From Ralstonia wenshanensis (GTDB taxonomy: Bacteria > Pseudomonadota > Gammaproteobacteria > Burkholderiales > Burkholderiaceae): DNA of 64,000 bases. Numbering within the stretch: position 1 is the first letter of the stretch; each line of letters starts with the position of its first letter. The stretch is from contig NZ_CP076413.1 in the NCBI RefSeq assembly GCF_021173085.1, forward strand, positions 1,612,001 to 1,676,000, read 5' to 3'. This document shows positions 37,125 through 47,009 of this stretch, one piece after another. A program made the position numbers and the translations under genes. Below the pieces are notes generated by a model. The model made no database searches, had not been told where the DNA came from, and saw only the letters and a list, made by a program, of their open reading frames with translations.

Positions 37125-37786
37125 GGCAGCGTTCCCATCAGGTAGACGAAGGTAAAGACGCCGATCCAGACAACGTCCAGAAAGTGCCAGAACATCGATA
37201 GGCACATCAGCCGGCGCTTGTTGGCTGTGATCAGCCCGTGCCTCGACACTTGCAGCATCAGCACGATCAGCCAGATCAGGCCAAACGTCACGTGCAGCCC
37301 GTGCGTGCCGACCAGCGAGAAGAACGAGGTCAGGAACGCGCTGCGCGTCGGCCCCGCGCCCTCGTGTATCAGGTGCGCGAATTCGTAAAGCTCCACCGCA
37401 AGAAACGCAGCGCCGAAGACCCACGTGATGGCCAGCCAGATCTGCATGGCCGAGACCTTGTTCTGCTGCATCTGCAGCATCGCAAAGCCATAGGTAATGG
37501 ACGACAGCAACAGGAACGATGTGTTGAGCGCCACCAGCGGCAGCTCGAAGAGTTCCGCCCCGGTGGGCCCGCCTGCGTACTCGCGGCCCAGCACGCCGTA
37601 AGCGGCAAACAGGCACGCGAAGATCAGGCAATCGCTCATCAGGTACAGCCAGAACCCGAGCAGCGTGCCGTTTGGTACGTGAGGTTCTTCGGTGACGTGG
37701 AACTGATACCCGCCCGGCGGTACGTCATCCACCGTGGTGGTACCCGTGGGGCCGGTCACATGCAGGGATGTGGTCGTTTCAGCCAT
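37121..37786 (-). CDS. cyoC: Cytochrome bo3 ubiquinol oxidase subunit III
   Basis: A 221-residue membrane subunit with five predicted helices. [38 protein letters not shown] and [18 protein letters not shown] are family segments. The start lies 8 bp inside the cyoB reading frame end, so translation is coupled to cyoB. Confidence 0.96.
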   Translation of the reverse strand: MAETTTSLHVTGPTGTTTVDDVPPGGYQFHVTEEPHVPNGTLLGFWLYLMSDCLIFACLFAAYGVLGREYAGGPTGAELFELPLVALNTSFLLLSSITYGFAMLQMQQNKVSAMQIWLAITWVFGAAFLAVELYEFAHLIHEGAGPTRSAFLTSFFSLVGTHGLHVTFGLIWLIVLMLQVSRHGLITANKRRLMCLSMFWHFLDVVWIGVFTFVYLMGTLP

Positions 37787-39782
37787 GGCCTGCCATCAGT
37801 TGGGTGCGCGATGCTTCGGTCCGGACCACATCTTCGGCCGGAATGTAGTAATCGCGCTTGTAGTTGAAGGTGTGAATGATTGCCGAGACGATCGTGGCCG
37901 CGAACGACACGATGGCAAGCCACCAGATATGCCAGATCAGCGCAAAGCCACACACCGTCGAGAGCCCCGCGAGCACGATGCCGGCAGCGGTGCCCTTGGG
38001 CATGTGAATCGGCTTGAAACCCTCCTGCGGACGTCGGTAGCCGTACTGCTTCATCTGCCACCAGGCATCGGCGTCATGGACGAGCGGCGTGAATGCGAAG
38101 TTGTACTGCGGCGGCGGCGACGACGTTGACCATTCCAGCGTGCGGCCGTTCCACGGGTCGCCTGTCGTATCGCGCAGTTCCTCGCGGCGCCGGAAGCTGA
38201 CCACGAGCTGGATCAGGAAGCAGGCGATGCCGATGGCGATCAGCAGCGCACCGAACGCGGCGATCTGAAACCAGATTTGCAAGGAGGGATCATCGAAATG
38301 GTTCATGCGGCGTGTCACCCCAAGCATGCCCAGCCAGTACAGCGGCATGAACGCAAAGTAGAAGCCGACAAACCAGAACCAGAACGAAGCCTTGCCCCAC
38401 GACGATACGAGGCGGTACCCAAACGCTTTGGGGAACCAGTAGGTGATGCCTGCCATGAGGCCGAACAGCACGCCCCCAATGATCACGTTGTGGAAGTGTG
38501 CGATCAGGAACAGGCTGTTGTGCAGCGAGAAGTCTGCCGGCGGCACCGCCAGCAGCACGCCGGTCATGCCGCCCACCACGAACGTGACCATGAACCCGAT
38601 CGTCCATAGCATCGGCGGCTCGAAGCGGATCTTGCCGTGGTACATCGTGAACAGCCAGTTGAAGATCTTGGCGCCCGTCGGGATCGAGATGATCATCGTA
38701 GTGATCCCGAAGAACGAGTTGACGCTGGCGCCAGACCCCATGGTGAAGAAGTGATGGAGCCACACCAGGTAAGACAGCACGGTGATCACGACCGTTGCGT
38801 AGACCATCGACGCGTAGCCGAACAGGCGCTTGCGGCAGAACGTGGCGACCACTTCCGAGAAGATGCCGAACGCAGGCAGCACCAGGATGTAGACCTCGGG
38901 ATGGCCCCAGATCCAGATCAGGTTCACATACATCATCGCACTGCCGCCCTGCTCGACCGTAAAGAAATGGGTGCCGACGTAGCGGTCCAAGGCGAGCAGG
39001 GTCACGGCGGCCGTCAGCACCGGAAACGCTGCAACGATGAGCGCGTTGGTGCACAGTGCCGTCCACGTGAAGATCGGCATGCGCATCAGCGTCATGCCCG
39101 GCGCGCGCATCTTGACGATGGTCACCAGCAGATTGATGCCCGATAGCACGGTACCGACCCCCGCTATCTGCAACGCCCATATGTAGTAATCGACGCCCAC
39201 ATCCGGGCTTGCAAGGATGCCCGATAGCGGCGGATAGGCCAGCCAGCCGGTGCGCGCGAATTCGCCCACGAACAACGACATCATCACCAGGACGGCGCCG
39301 CCCGTGGTCATCCAGAAGCTGAAGTTGTTGAGGAATGGGAACGCCACGTCGCGCGCGCCAATCTGCAGCGGCATGACGAAGTTCATCAGCCCCGTCACCA
39401 GCGGCATGGCGACGAAGAAGATCATGATCACGCCGTGTGCGGTGAAGATCTGGTCGTAGTGATGCGGCGGCAAGTAGCCAAGGTTGTCGCCAAAGGCCAC
39501 CGCCTGCTGGATGCGCATCATGACAGCATCGGCAAAGCCGCGCAGCAGCATCACGATGCCGAGCACGACATACATGATGCCGATCTTCTTGTGGTCGATG
39601 CTCGTGAACCACTCACGCCAGAGGTAACCCCAGAGCCGGAAGTACGTCAGCGCCCCGACCACCACAAGGCCGCCAAGCGCGACGACCGCGAAGGTAGCGA
39701 GCAGGATGGGCTCGTGATACGGAATGGCCTCCCACGTCAGGCGGCCAAAGATCATGTTGGCGAGTTCGGAACGCTCGGGCAT
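37779..39782 (-). CDS. cyoB: Cytochrome bo3 ubiquinol oxidase subunit I
   Basis: A 667-residue catalytic subunit that reduces oxygen at a heme-copper centre and pumps protons. Ligand motifs are present: the low-spin heme/quinone region [30 protein letters not shown] (CuB His and crosslinked Tyr), WLHHFFTMG and [11 protein letters not shown]. About fifteen helices are predicted. The start at 39782 has AGGTGA nine bases upstream and matches the usual N-terminus; the frame extends to 39824. Heme O would be needed, but no cyoE is present in the window. Confidence 0.97.
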   Translation of the reverse strand: MPERSELANMIFGRLTWEAIPYHEPILLATFAVVALGGLVVVGALTYFRLWGYLWREWFTSIDHKKIGIMYVVLGIVMLLRGFADAVMMRIQQAVAFGDNLGYLPPHHYDQIFTAHGVIMIFFVAMPLVTGLMNFVMPLQIGARDVAFPFLNNFSFWMTTGGAVLVMMSLFVGEFARTGWLAYPPLSGILASPDVGVDYYIWALQIAGVGTVLSGINLLVTIVKMRAPGMTLMRMPIFTWTALCTNALIVAAFPVLTAAVTLLALDRYVGTHFFTVEQGGSAMMYVNLIWIWGHPEVYILVLPAFGIFSEVVATFCRKRLFGYASMVYATVVITVLSYLVWLHHFFTMGSGASVNSFFGITTMIISIPTGAKIFNWLFTMYHGKIRFEPPMLWTIGFMVTFVVGGMTGVLLAVPPADFSLHNSLFLIAHFHNVIIGGVLFGLMAGITYWFPKAFGYRLVSSWGKASFWFWFVGFYFAFMPLYWLGMLGVTRRMNHFDDPSLQIWFQIAAFGALLIAIGIACFLIQLVVSFRRREELRDTTGDPWNGRTLEWSTSSPPPQYNFAFTPLVHDADAWWQMKQYGYRRPQEGFKPIHMPKGTAAGIVLAGLSTVCGFALIWHIWWLAIVSFAATIVSAIIHTFNYKRDYYIPAEDVVRTEASRTQLMAGHG

Positions 39783-39897
39783 GGATGTCACCTGTGCCTG
39801 TATTGACCAATTCTGGCCGATCAATGTTGGCGAAAAACGTCAAAGGGACTGAAAGAGCTGAAAAGCGGAAAGGGCCGGAACGACTCAAGGCCCCCGG

Positions 39898-40950
39898 CTA
39901 CCGCAACAGCCTTCGACCGTCGTTGATGGCGGCATCTGGCGCAAACATCGGCATGGCATCGGCCGTATTGCTGGCGGTACAGATTTCCGCCGTAGGGTCG
40001 AAGCGCCTGACGTTGCGGTTGCTCGCCATGGTGTCCGCCAGGCATGCCTGGCCATCCACACAGCGGTTCAGGATGCGGTCATACAGGTCTGGCGCCACGC
40101 TGGCGTAACGCTGCACCGGTTCGCTCTCGCTGGGCGTGGCCAGCTTCAGATAGGTGTCCTTGGACAGCGCCGTGCCCGACGACTTGACCTGCTGGACCCA
40201 CCGGTCAAACTCTTCGTTCGACAGACCATGGAATTTGAACCGCATGTGCGAGAAGCCCGCGCCGCTGTAGTTGGACGAGAACCCGTCATAAATGCCGGGC
40301 CGGTTGATCACCGCATGAAGCTTGGTTTCCATGCCCGGCATCGCATAGACCATGCCTGCCAGCGACGGCACGAAGAACGCGTTCATGACCGTGGTCGCCG
40401 TGATACGGAACGAAATCGGGCGGTCAACAGGAGCGGCAAGCTCGTTGACAGTGGCAATGCCTTGCTCGGGATAGACGAACAGCCATTTCCAGTCCATCGC
40501 CACCACTTCCACGGTGAGTGGCTTGGTCTCGGCAGGCACCGGACGATTCTGATCAAGCCGTGTCAGCGGCCGATACGGATCCAACTGATGGGTGCTGACC
40601 CAGGTGATGGCGCCCAGCGTGATGATGATGAGCAGCGGGGCAGCCCAGATGGCCAGCTCCAGCACGGTGGAATGATCCCAATCGGGGTTGTAGGGCGCGT
40701 TTTCGGCGCTCTCCCGATATCGCCACGCAAACAGCAGCGTAAGAAAGATCACGGGCACGATGATCAGCAACATCAGGCACGTTGCAATGATGATCAAGTC
40801 CCGCTGTCGCACCGCCATGTCGCCAGCCGGCGACAACAGCACGGCGTTGCTACAACCAGCAAGGGTCACCAACAAGGCTATTGCTGCACCTCGCCAAAGC
40901 GACCTTCCCGTAATTCCAAGGGGTGTCACTACTGCATTGAAGCGTGGCAT
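39898..40950 (-). CDS. cyoA: Cytochrome bo3 ubiquinol oxidase subunit II
   Basis: A 350-residue lipoprotein subunit. The signal ends with the lipobox LAGC (C33); two transmembrane helices (about 52-75 and 92-112) precede a periplasmic cupredoxin-like domain with VVAMDWKWLFVYPEQGIATVNE and NAFFVPSLAGMVYAMPGM. No CuA cysteine pair is present, as expected for a quinol oxidase. The C-terminal tail carries an extra cysteine segment (RCVDGQACL). It is the first gene of cyoABCD, 115 bp before cyoB, and divergent from an MHS transporter. Confidence 0.95.
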   Translation of the reverse strand: MPRFNAVVTPLGITGRSLWRGAAIALLVTLAGCSNAVLLSPAGDMAVRQRDLIIIATCLMLLIIVPVIFLTLLFAWRYRESAENAPYNPDWDHSTVLELAIWAAPLLIIITLGAITWVSTHQLDPYRPLTRLDQNRPVPAETKPLTVEVVAMDWKWLFVYPEQGIATVNELAAPVDRPISFRITATTVMNAFFVPSLAGMVYAMPGMETKLHAVINRPGIYDGFSSNYSGAGFSHMRFKFHGLSNEEFDRWVQQVKSSGTALSKDTYLKLATPSESEPVQRYASVAPDLYDRILNRCVDGQACLADTMASNRNVRRFDPTAEICTASNTADAMPMFAPDAAINDGRRLLR

Positions 40951-41110
40951 GGGTCTCGGAAGTGGCGTTTGGTTAACGTCGCGCTGGGATGGCCCAACGA
41001 TCTTTCGACTTGTCGTTGCAGTTTAGGCGCTATTCTGGTCTTGTGATGACGGACTTTTTTTGATCGCCGTACGACCCCCCCTCCCCCGAAATCTCGATGG
41101 AGACTCCACG

Positions 41111-42430
41111 ATGGCAAGTCTGACCCACCAGCATCGCGCGTCGCCCACTGCACCTCCGGCACCAGGACACCATGAAGTTGCTCCGGCAGAGATCGCCATA
41201 GGCGTCGTGATCGGGCGAGCGTCGGAGTACTTCGACTTTTTCGTCTACGGCATCGCCTCGGTGCTGGTGTTCCCTACGGTCTATTTTCCGTTTGCGAGTG
41301 AACTTGCTGGGCTCTTGTTCAGCTTCACGGTCTTCTCGTTCGCCTTTATCGGCCGCCCTTTCGGCACGGCGCTGTTCATGCGCATCCAGCGCCGATGGGG
41401 GCGCAGCACCAAGCTGACAGCGTCGTTATTCCTGCTTGGCACGGCCACGGTGGGCATTGCGTTCTTGCCGTCCTATGCGTCGATCGGCCACTCGGCAATC
41501 TATTTGCTGGCGCTGTTCCGCTTCATGCAGGGCATCGCGTTTGGCGGTTCGTGGGACGGTCTGCCATCGCTGCTGGCATTGAATGCGCCGGAAAACAAGC
41601 GCGGCTGGTACGCCATGGTCGGACAACTGGGCGCACCCACCGGCTTCATCATTGCTGGCGCGCTGTTCCTGTTCCTCTACACCAGCCTGACGTTTCAGGA
41701 ATTTATCGATTGGGGCTGGCGTTATCCGTTCTATGTCGCGTTTGCCATCAACGTGGTAGCGCTGTTTGCGCGGCTGCGGCTGGTGGTCACGCACGAATAC
41801 ACGCAACTGCTTGAGGAAGAAGAGCTGGAGCCCATCAGCACCCTGCAGATGGTGAATGCGCAAGGTTTCAACATCTTCCTGGGCGCCTTCGCCGCGCTGG
41901 CAAGCTACGCGCTATTCCATCTGGTCACCGTGTTCCCGCTGTCATGGGTGTCGCTGCGCAAGACACAGACTGTGCCTGCCGTGCTGACCGTCCAGATCAT
42001 CGGCGCTGCGATTGCGTTTGTGGGTACGCTGGTCTCCGGCCTGATCGCAGACCGTTTCGGCCGACGCACCACCTTGGCGGCCATGGCCGTACTGATCGGC
42101 ATCTTCAGCCTGGCCGCGCCCTGGCTGCTCGATGGCGGTGTTGCGGGCCAGGACGCGTTCATCCTGATCGGCTTCGGTCTGCTGGGGCTGTCTTACGGCC
42201 AGGCAGCCGGCGTGGTCACGTCCAACTTCGAAAGCCGATTCCGCTATACCGGGGCTGCGCTGACGACCGATTTTGGATGGCTGTTCGGTGCGGCATTCGC
42301 GCCGCTCGTGGCCCTAGGTTTGTCGTCGCTGTTCGGGCTCGGAGCGGTGAGCCTGTACCTGCTCTCAGGCGTGGTTGGGACGCTGGTAGCGCTGCGGATC
42401 AATAAGGCGCTCGGGACGCCGGACGCGTAG
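41111..42430 (+). CDS. MFS transporter, MHS-like, divergent from cyoA
   Basis: A 439-residue inner-membrane transporter. The first helix has IGRASEYFDFFVYGIASVLVF, a variant of the MHS EWYDF motif; FGGSWDGLPSLLALNAPENKRG corresponds to the helix 4-5 region; a charged central loop (LLEEEELEP) separates the halves. GGAGA lies ten bases before the ATG. It faces cyoA across 160 bp. The substrate is unknown; position next to the terminal oxidase suggests shared regulation but not a fixed role. Confidence 0.88.
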   Translation: MASLTHQHRASPTAPPAPGHHEVAPAEIAIGVVIGRASEYFDFFVYGIASVLVFPTVYFPFASELAGLLFSFTVFSFAFIGRPFGTALFMRIQRRWGRSTKLTASLFLLGTATVGIAFLPSYASIGHSAIYLLALFRFMQGIAFGGSWDGLPSLLALNAPENKRGWYAMVGQLGAPTGFIIAGALFLFLYTSLTFQEFIDWGWRYPFYVAFAINVVALFARLRLVVTHEYTQLLEEEELEPISTLQMVNAQGFNIFLGAFAALASYALFHLVTVFPLSWVSLRKTQTVPAVLTVQIIGAAIAFVGTLVSGLIADRFGRRTTLAAMAVLIGIFSLAAPWLLDGGVAGQDAFILIGFGLLGLSYGQAAGVVTSNFESRFRYTGAALTTDFGWLFGAAFAPLVALGLSSLFGLGAVSLYLLSGVVGTLVALRINKALGTPDA

Positions 42431-42464
42431 TGCAGTTGCCCATAGAGTCCGCCGGACCTCGATG

Positions 42465-42482
42465 TCTACGCTTCGGCGTAGA
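42465..42482 (+). other. UUCG-tetraloop hairpin downstream of the MHS transporter
   Basis: Perfect 7-bp stem TCTACGC/GCGTAGA closed by the loop TTCG (cUUCGg type), 35 bp past the stop codon. No T-run follows, so it is a possible 3'-end stabiliser or Rho-linked end rather than an intrinsic terminator. The remainder of the gap to 42649 shows no gene. Confidence 0.5.
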
Positions 42483-42649
42483 GCCGTGTGGCGGCGGGCA
42501 AACCATGGCTGAAGCGTGCTCGCGCCAATTCAATTTCATGCGATCGTGTCGCGCAGGGCTCCATCGTGCGATCCGATCAGGTCGTCCGCAGGCACGTCGC
42601 CTGCTATTCCGTTCCTGTGCGCAAGGGCGCATTTTCAAAGGAGCGGATC

Positions 42650-42838
42650 ATGAACAAGGACCAAGTGAAAGGTACTGTCGAGAAGATGAAGGGCAAGGTC
42701 AACGAGGCCATGGGCAAAGCGACGAACAATCCCGCGCGTGAGCTGAAGGGCGACCTCCAGCAAGCCGGCGGCCAAGCCCGCAAGGATGCGGGAGACGTCA
42801 AGGAAGCAGCGAAGGACATCGCGAAGAAGTCCCGCTAA
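42650..42838 (+). CDS. CsbD-family stress protein
   Basis: A 62-residue, highly charged, lysine-rich helical protein. The pattern MNKDQVKGTVEKMKGKVNEA followed by GDLQQAGGQARKDAGDVKEA is that of the CsbD family, known as general stress proteins of unknown biochemical role in many bacteria. AAGGAG is well placed before the ATG and a strong terminator follows, so it is a single-gene unit. Confidence 0.92.
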   Translation: MNKDQVKGTVEKMKGKVNEAMGKATNNPARELKGDLQQAGGQARKDAGDVKEAAKDIAKKSR

Positions 42839-42887
42839 CGGGCGCGCGTATGGGTGCAGCCTCCTGGCGCGGATGCCCATGACCCGG

Positions 42888-42917
42888 AAAAAGGGCGACC
42901 AACCGGTCGCCCTTTTT
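42888..42917 (+). terminator. Terminator of the csbD-like gene
   Basis: Perfect stem 42888-42900 with 42905-42917, loop AACC, ending in six T. It begins 50 bp past the stop. Confidence 0.95.
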
Positions 42918-42975
42918 TCCATGCACAGCGGACCAGATATGTCGCCACTGCACGATGCGACCGCCCCCGTCGCGC

Positions 42976-43380
42976 TCAAAAAACAGTTTGTCCGATGGCC
43001 ATAAGATTGCCTTCGCTGTCTCGAAACCACGCGCCCTTTTCTGCCGCCCCGACCCTGGACGGGTAATTTCCTTCAATGCGTGCAATGCCGTTCACGGTCT
43101 TGAGGCCGGGGAAGTCGTATTCCTCAAAGGCAACGCCTCGCCGTTTCAGCTCACTAACGGTCGCCTCGATGTCATGGACTTCCCAACCCATTTGCGTATG
43201 GGCACCAGACGCCGTTCCGGCCGACTGAAATAACGTGAAATAGCCATTCCCGCACTTGTAACGTAGGCCACCGGGCCGCTCTTCAATTGGCTCCAGACCC
43301 AGCTTTGACGAATAGAACTGCCGGGCTCGTGCGAGGTCCTGCGCCGGAATCCGAGTTGATACGTCGCTGTCTTTGAGCAT
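42976..43380 (-). CDS. VOC-superfamily (glyoxalase/dioxygenase-like) protein
   Basis: A 134-residue protein with two beta-alpha-beta-beta-beta modules. DLARARQFYSSKLGLEPIEE and the C-terminal AWFRDSEGNLMAIGQT are classic VOC segments; metal ligand positions are incomplete (no clear first His), so the reaction cannot be assigned. GGAGA precedes the ATG. It is flanked by the csbD-like gene and tRNA-Leu and appears monocistronic. Confidence 0.88.
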   Translation of the reverse strand: MLKDSDVSTRIPAQDLARARQFYSSKLGLEPIEERPGGLRYKCGNGYFTLFQSAGTASGAHTQMGWEVHDIEATVSELKRRGVAFEEYDFPGLKTVNGIARIEGNYPSRVGAAEKGAWFRDSEGNLMAIGQTVF

Positions 43381-43588
43381 GGAATATCTCCGAACAATGC
43401 CAAGTGGGCGCCGGGTTCAGGCGACCTGAGAGCCTTCAGCAAAGTGTGCTCCCAGACGGGTGCGGATCGCTAGAGAACCATCGGCGTCTGCAAGCGCCCC
43501 GCCGTCCTCGACGACTGAGCGCAGGCAAGCCGACCGGAAAGCCGGATGCGGGAGAACGGCTGGATTTTCAATAGTTTGAAAATCTAAG

Positions 43589-43605
43589 CCATTGATCTTC
43601 AATGG
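43589..43605 (-). terminator. Probable terminator of tRNA-Leu
   Basis: Stem CCATTGA/TCAATGG with a 3-base loop, 7 bp past the tRNA 3' end, followed on the minus strand by CTTAGATTTTC. The stem is weak, so confidence is moderate. Confidence 0.5.
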
Positions 43606-43611
43606 GAATTT

Positions 43612-43698
43612 TGGTGCGAGGGAGGGGACTCGAACCCCTACACCATTGCTGGCGTCAGGACCTAAACCTGGTGCGTCTACCAATTTCGCCACCCTCGC
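43612..43698 (-). tRNA. tRNA-Leu (TAG)
   Basis: An 87-base class II tRNA with acceptor GCGAGGG/CCCTCGC, a long variable arm, encoded CCA, and anticodon loop TTTAGGT (TAG), decoding CUA. No integrase or att-like repeat is visible on either side. Confidence 0.96.
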
Positions 43699-43748
43699 CG
43701 GATGGATCGCGGCGCCCCTGAGCAGGAGCGCCGGAAAGGAAGCCCGCG

Positions 43749-43777
43749 ATTATATCGCAGTCGCTCGGGGGTTTCCA
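43749..43777 (-). promoter_or_regulatory. Sigma-70 promoter of tRNA-Leu
   Basis: On the minus strand TGGAAA (43777-43772), 17-bp spacer, TATAAT (43754-43749). A perfect -10; the tRNA begins about 45 bp downstream of the expected start point. Confidence 0.65.
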
Positions 43778-43847
43778 TCCCCCGCGCTGCATGGCTTGGT
43801 GGAGGGGGCGAGTCCCCTCTCTCGCACCTGCCCCAAAAACGCAAACG

Positions 43848-46800
43848 TCAGGCGGCCGGCGCCGCCGCCTCCGCATCGGGCCGCTTGACGCGGAACCACG
43901 CCGCATACAGTGCCGGCAGGAACAGCAGCGTCAACACTGTGGCGATGATCAGTCCACCCATGATGGCGGCGGCCATCGGGCCCCAGAACACGCTGCGCGA
44001 CAGCGGAATCATTGCCAGGACCGCCGCGGCCGCGGTCAGGATGATGGGGCGGAAACGCCGCACGGCCGCTTCGACGATAGCGGTCCAGGTCGGCACGCCG
44101 GCCGCCACGTCCTGCTCGATCTGGTCGACCAGAATGACCGAGTTGCGGATGATCATGCCGATCAGCGCCGTGATGCCAAGCTGTGCAACGAAGCCCATCG
44201 GCGCGCGCAACAGCAGCAGCGTTGCCGCCGCTCCGATCAACCCCAGCGGGCCGGTCAGGAACACCATCACCGAGCGCGAGAAGCTATGCAGCTGGAGCAT
44301 CAGCAACAAGAAAATGATGAAGATGCACAGCGGCATCTGCGCGGCTATGGACGCGCCCGCATTGGCACTTTCCTCTTCTGCGCCGGCGATCTTGATCTGA
44401 TAGTCCGGCGGCAAGTCAGCGCGAATCTTGTCGAGCAGCGGGTTGATCTGCGCCGTCACGGTCGGGCCCTGCACACCGTCCACCACGTCGGACTGCACGG
44501 TGATGCCGTAGTCGCGGTTCTCGCGCCAGATCACGCCAGGTTCCCAGGCAAAACCAACACGCGCCACCTGGGTCAGCGGCACCGTGCGGCCACTGCTGGT
44601 CGGGACTTGCACGCGCTGCAGGGCGTCGAGCGTGTTGCGCTCGTCTTCCTGCGGACGCATCACGATGTCGAGCAGCTTGTCGCCGTCGCGGTACTGGGCA
44701 ATGGGCGCGCCGGACATCACCGTCTGCGTGACCTGCGAGATGGAACCGGTCGACACGCCCAGCGCGCGCGCCTTGTCCTGGTCGATGTCCAGGCGCAGCA
44801 CCTTGACGTTCTCGTTCCAGTTGTCGTTCACGCCCACGGTGTTCGGGTTGGCGCTCATGATGGCCTTGACCTGATCGGCAATCTTGCGCACCCCGCCAAT
44901 GTCCGGGCCCATCACGCGGAACTGCACCGGATACGGCACGGGCGGTCCGTTCGGCAGCAGCTTCACACGGCCACGCAAATGCGGGAATTGCGACTTGAGC
45001 AGCCCGATGACGTGTTGCCGAACCCCCTCGCGCGCCTCCAGCGAGGTGGGCATCACGATGGCCTGCGCGACGTTGGTTTGCGGAAGGATCTGGTCCAGCG
45101 GCAGATAGAAGCGCGGCGCGCCGGAGCCGATGAACAGCGTCACGCTATCGACGTTCTGCGCCTTGCGCATCAGTGCTTCAAAGCGTTTGGCTTCGGTTTC
45201 GGTCTGGTTGAAGCTCGAGCCTTCCGGCAACCACAGCTCCACCATCAGCTCAGGGCGACTGGAATCGGGGAAGAACTGCTTCTCGACATACTTGAAACCG
45301 AACACGCCCAGCCCAAACGCCACCAGCGTGATGACGATCACCGTCTTGCGGTACTCCACGCACCAATTCACCCAGCCGCGAAAGCGGTTGTAGAACGGCG
45401 TGTCGAACAGCTCATGGTGCCCGCCGCCTTCCACATGCGATTTTGTCCGCAGCAGCAGGAAGCCCAGATACGGCACAAACACCACTGCCGCAAACCACGA
45501 CAGCACCAGCGCCAGCGCCGTCACCGCAAAGATGCCGAACGTGTATTCACCCACCGTCGAGCGCGCGAGCCCCACCGGCAGGAAACCCGTGGCGGTGATC
45601 AGCGTGCCGGTCAGCATCGGCATGGCGGTCGAGGTGTACGCGAAGGTGGCCGCTTCCATCTTGGAGAAGCCCTCTTCCAGCTTGCGCACCATCATTTCGA
45701 CCGCGATGATCGCGTCGTCCACCAGCAGACCCAGCGCGATGATCAGCGCACCGAGCGAAATCTTGTGCAGCCCGATGTCGAAGATGTTCATGAACAGGAA
45801 CGTCACCGCCAGCACCAGCGGGATCGTCAGGCCCACCACCAGGCCCGGCCACACGTCAATGCGCAACTTCGGCTTGGTGTGCAGACCCAGCGAAAGAAAA
45901 CTCACGCCCAGCACGATCACCACCGCCTCGATCAGCACATGCACGAATTCGCCCACGGAGCTCTGCACCGATTTCGGCTGGTTCTGCACCTGCTCCATCT
46001 CAACGCCCACGGGCAGCTTCGCGCGGATCTTGTCGACCGTCGCGCGCAAGTCCTTGCCAAGCTGGATGATGTCGCCGCCCTTGGTCATCGAGATGCCCAG
46101 GCCGATCACCTCCTTGCCGTTGAAGCGCATCTTGGCGTGCGGCGGATCCACGTAGCCGTGCTTGACCGTGGCGATATCGCCCAGGCGGATGTTCGTCGTG
46201 CCGCCTGGGCCGCGCAGCGTCAGGTTTTCCAGATCGCGGATGTCCGAGAACTGGCCTGAGAGGCGAATCTGCACGTTATCGGTCGGGGTGACCAGCACAC
46301 CGCTGGGGCCGATGTTGTTCTGCTGGCTGATCTGCGTGGCGATGCTGTTGATATCGAGGCCCATCTGCGCCAGCTTGGCCTGCTGGAACTCGATGTAGAT
46401 CTTTTCGTCCTGGTCGCCCAGCAGCTCGACCTTGGCGACATTGGGTACGCGCAGCAATTGCTGGCGGATCGCATCGGCGTAGTCGTTGAGCTGGCGGTAT
46501 GTAAAGCCATCGGCTGACAGCGCATAGATCGAGCCATACACGTCGCCGAAATCGTCGTTGAAGTATGGTCCGCGCACACCCTGAGGCAGCGTGGGCGCGA
46601 TATCGCCCACCTTCTTGCGCACGGTGTACCAGAGCTGCTGCGTTTCCTTGGCGGGCGACGTGTCGGCCAGTTGGAAGGTCACGAGCGTTTCGCCGGGCTT
46701 GGAGTAGCTGCGGATCTTCCAGGCGTACGGCACTTCCTGCAGCGCCTTCTCGATCTTGTCGGTCACCTGGCGCGACATCTGCTCGGCCGTGGCGCCGGGC

Positions 46801-46967
46801 CAGAAGGCCTGCACGACCATCGCGCGGAAGGTGAAGGGCGGATCCTCATCCTGCCCCAGCTTGGAATACGCAAAGATGCCGCCGAGCAACAGCGCCACCA
46901 GCAAGAAGCGCGTGAGCGGCTGATGTTCAAGCGCCCAGCGTGACAGGTTGAAGCGGGAATGTTCCAT
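43848..46967 (-). CDS. RND-family efflux pump, inner-membrane transporter
   Basis: A 1039-residue proton-driven resistance-nodulation-division pump. Two repeats of a membrane helix followed by a large periplasmic loop are seen; the proton relay is GLLVDDAIIAVE (about 413-424, two aspartates) in helix 4, and the second half has GMIIRNSVILVDQIEQD. The N-terminus (FNLSRWALEHQPLTRFL) is that of the TriC/VexK-like branch. It follows the adaptor gene by 42 bp on the same strand. No TolC-type outer-membrane gene adjoins, so the pump must borrow one. The substrate is unknown. Confidence 0.93.
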   Translation of the reverse strand: MEHSRFNLSRWALEHQPLTRFLLVALLLGGIFAYSKLGQDEDPPFTFRAMVVQAFWPGATAEQMSRQVTDKIEKALQEVPYAWKIRSYSKPGETLVTFQLADTSPAKETQQLWYTVRKKVGDIAPTLPQGVRGPYFNDDFGDVYGSIYALSADGFTYRQLNDYADAIRQQLLRVPNVAKVELLGDQDEKIYIEFQQAKLAQMGLDINSIATQISQQNNIGPSGVLVTPTDNVQIRLSGQFSDIRDLENLTLRGPGGTTNIRLGDIATVKHGYVDPPHAKMRFNGKEVIGLGISMTKGGDIIQLGKDLRATVDKIRAKLPVGVEMEQVQNQPKSVQSSVGEFVHVLIEAVVIVLGVSFLSLGLHTKPKLRIDVWPGLVVGLTIPLVLAVTFLFMNIFDIGLHKISLGALIIALGLLVDDAIIAVEMMVRKLEEGFSKMEAATFAYTSTAMPMLTGTLITATGFLPVGLARSTVGEYTFGIFAVTALALVLSWFAAVVFVPYLGFLLLRTKSHVEGGGHHELFDTPFYNRFRGWVNWCVEYRKTVIVITLVAFGLGVFGFKYVEKQFFPDSSRPELMVELWLPEGSSFNQTETEAKRFEALMRKAQNVDSVTLFIGSGAPRFYLPLDQILPQTNVAQAIVMPTSLEAREGVRQHVIGLLKSQFPHLRGRVKLLPNGPPVPYPVQFRVMGPDIGGVRKIADQVKAIMSANPNTVGVNDNWNENVKVLRLDIDQDKARALGVSTGSISQVTQTVMSGAPIAQYRDGDKLLDIVMRPQEDERNTLDALQRVQVPTSSGRTVPLTQVARVGFAWEPGVIWRENRDYGITVQSDVVDGVQGPTVTAQINPLLDKIRADLPPDYQIKIAGAEEESANAGASIAAQMPLCIFIIFLLLMLQLHSFSRSVMVFLTGPLGLIGAAATLLLLRAPMGFVAQLGITALIGMIIRNSVILVDQIEQDVAAGVPTWTAIVEAAVRRFRPIILTAAAAVLAMIPLSRSVFWGPMAAAIMGGLIIATVLTLLFLPALYAAWFRVKRPDAEAAAPAA

Positions 46968-47009
46968 ACGCGCGAAGTTTGGCGTGTTGGGGCGGAAGCC
47001 GGATGCGGC

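Noticed and set aside
43612-43698. tRNA-Leu as an integration site for a genomic island
   Set aside because: No integrase, no direct repeat of the tRNA 3' end and no foreign-looking genes were seen on either side.
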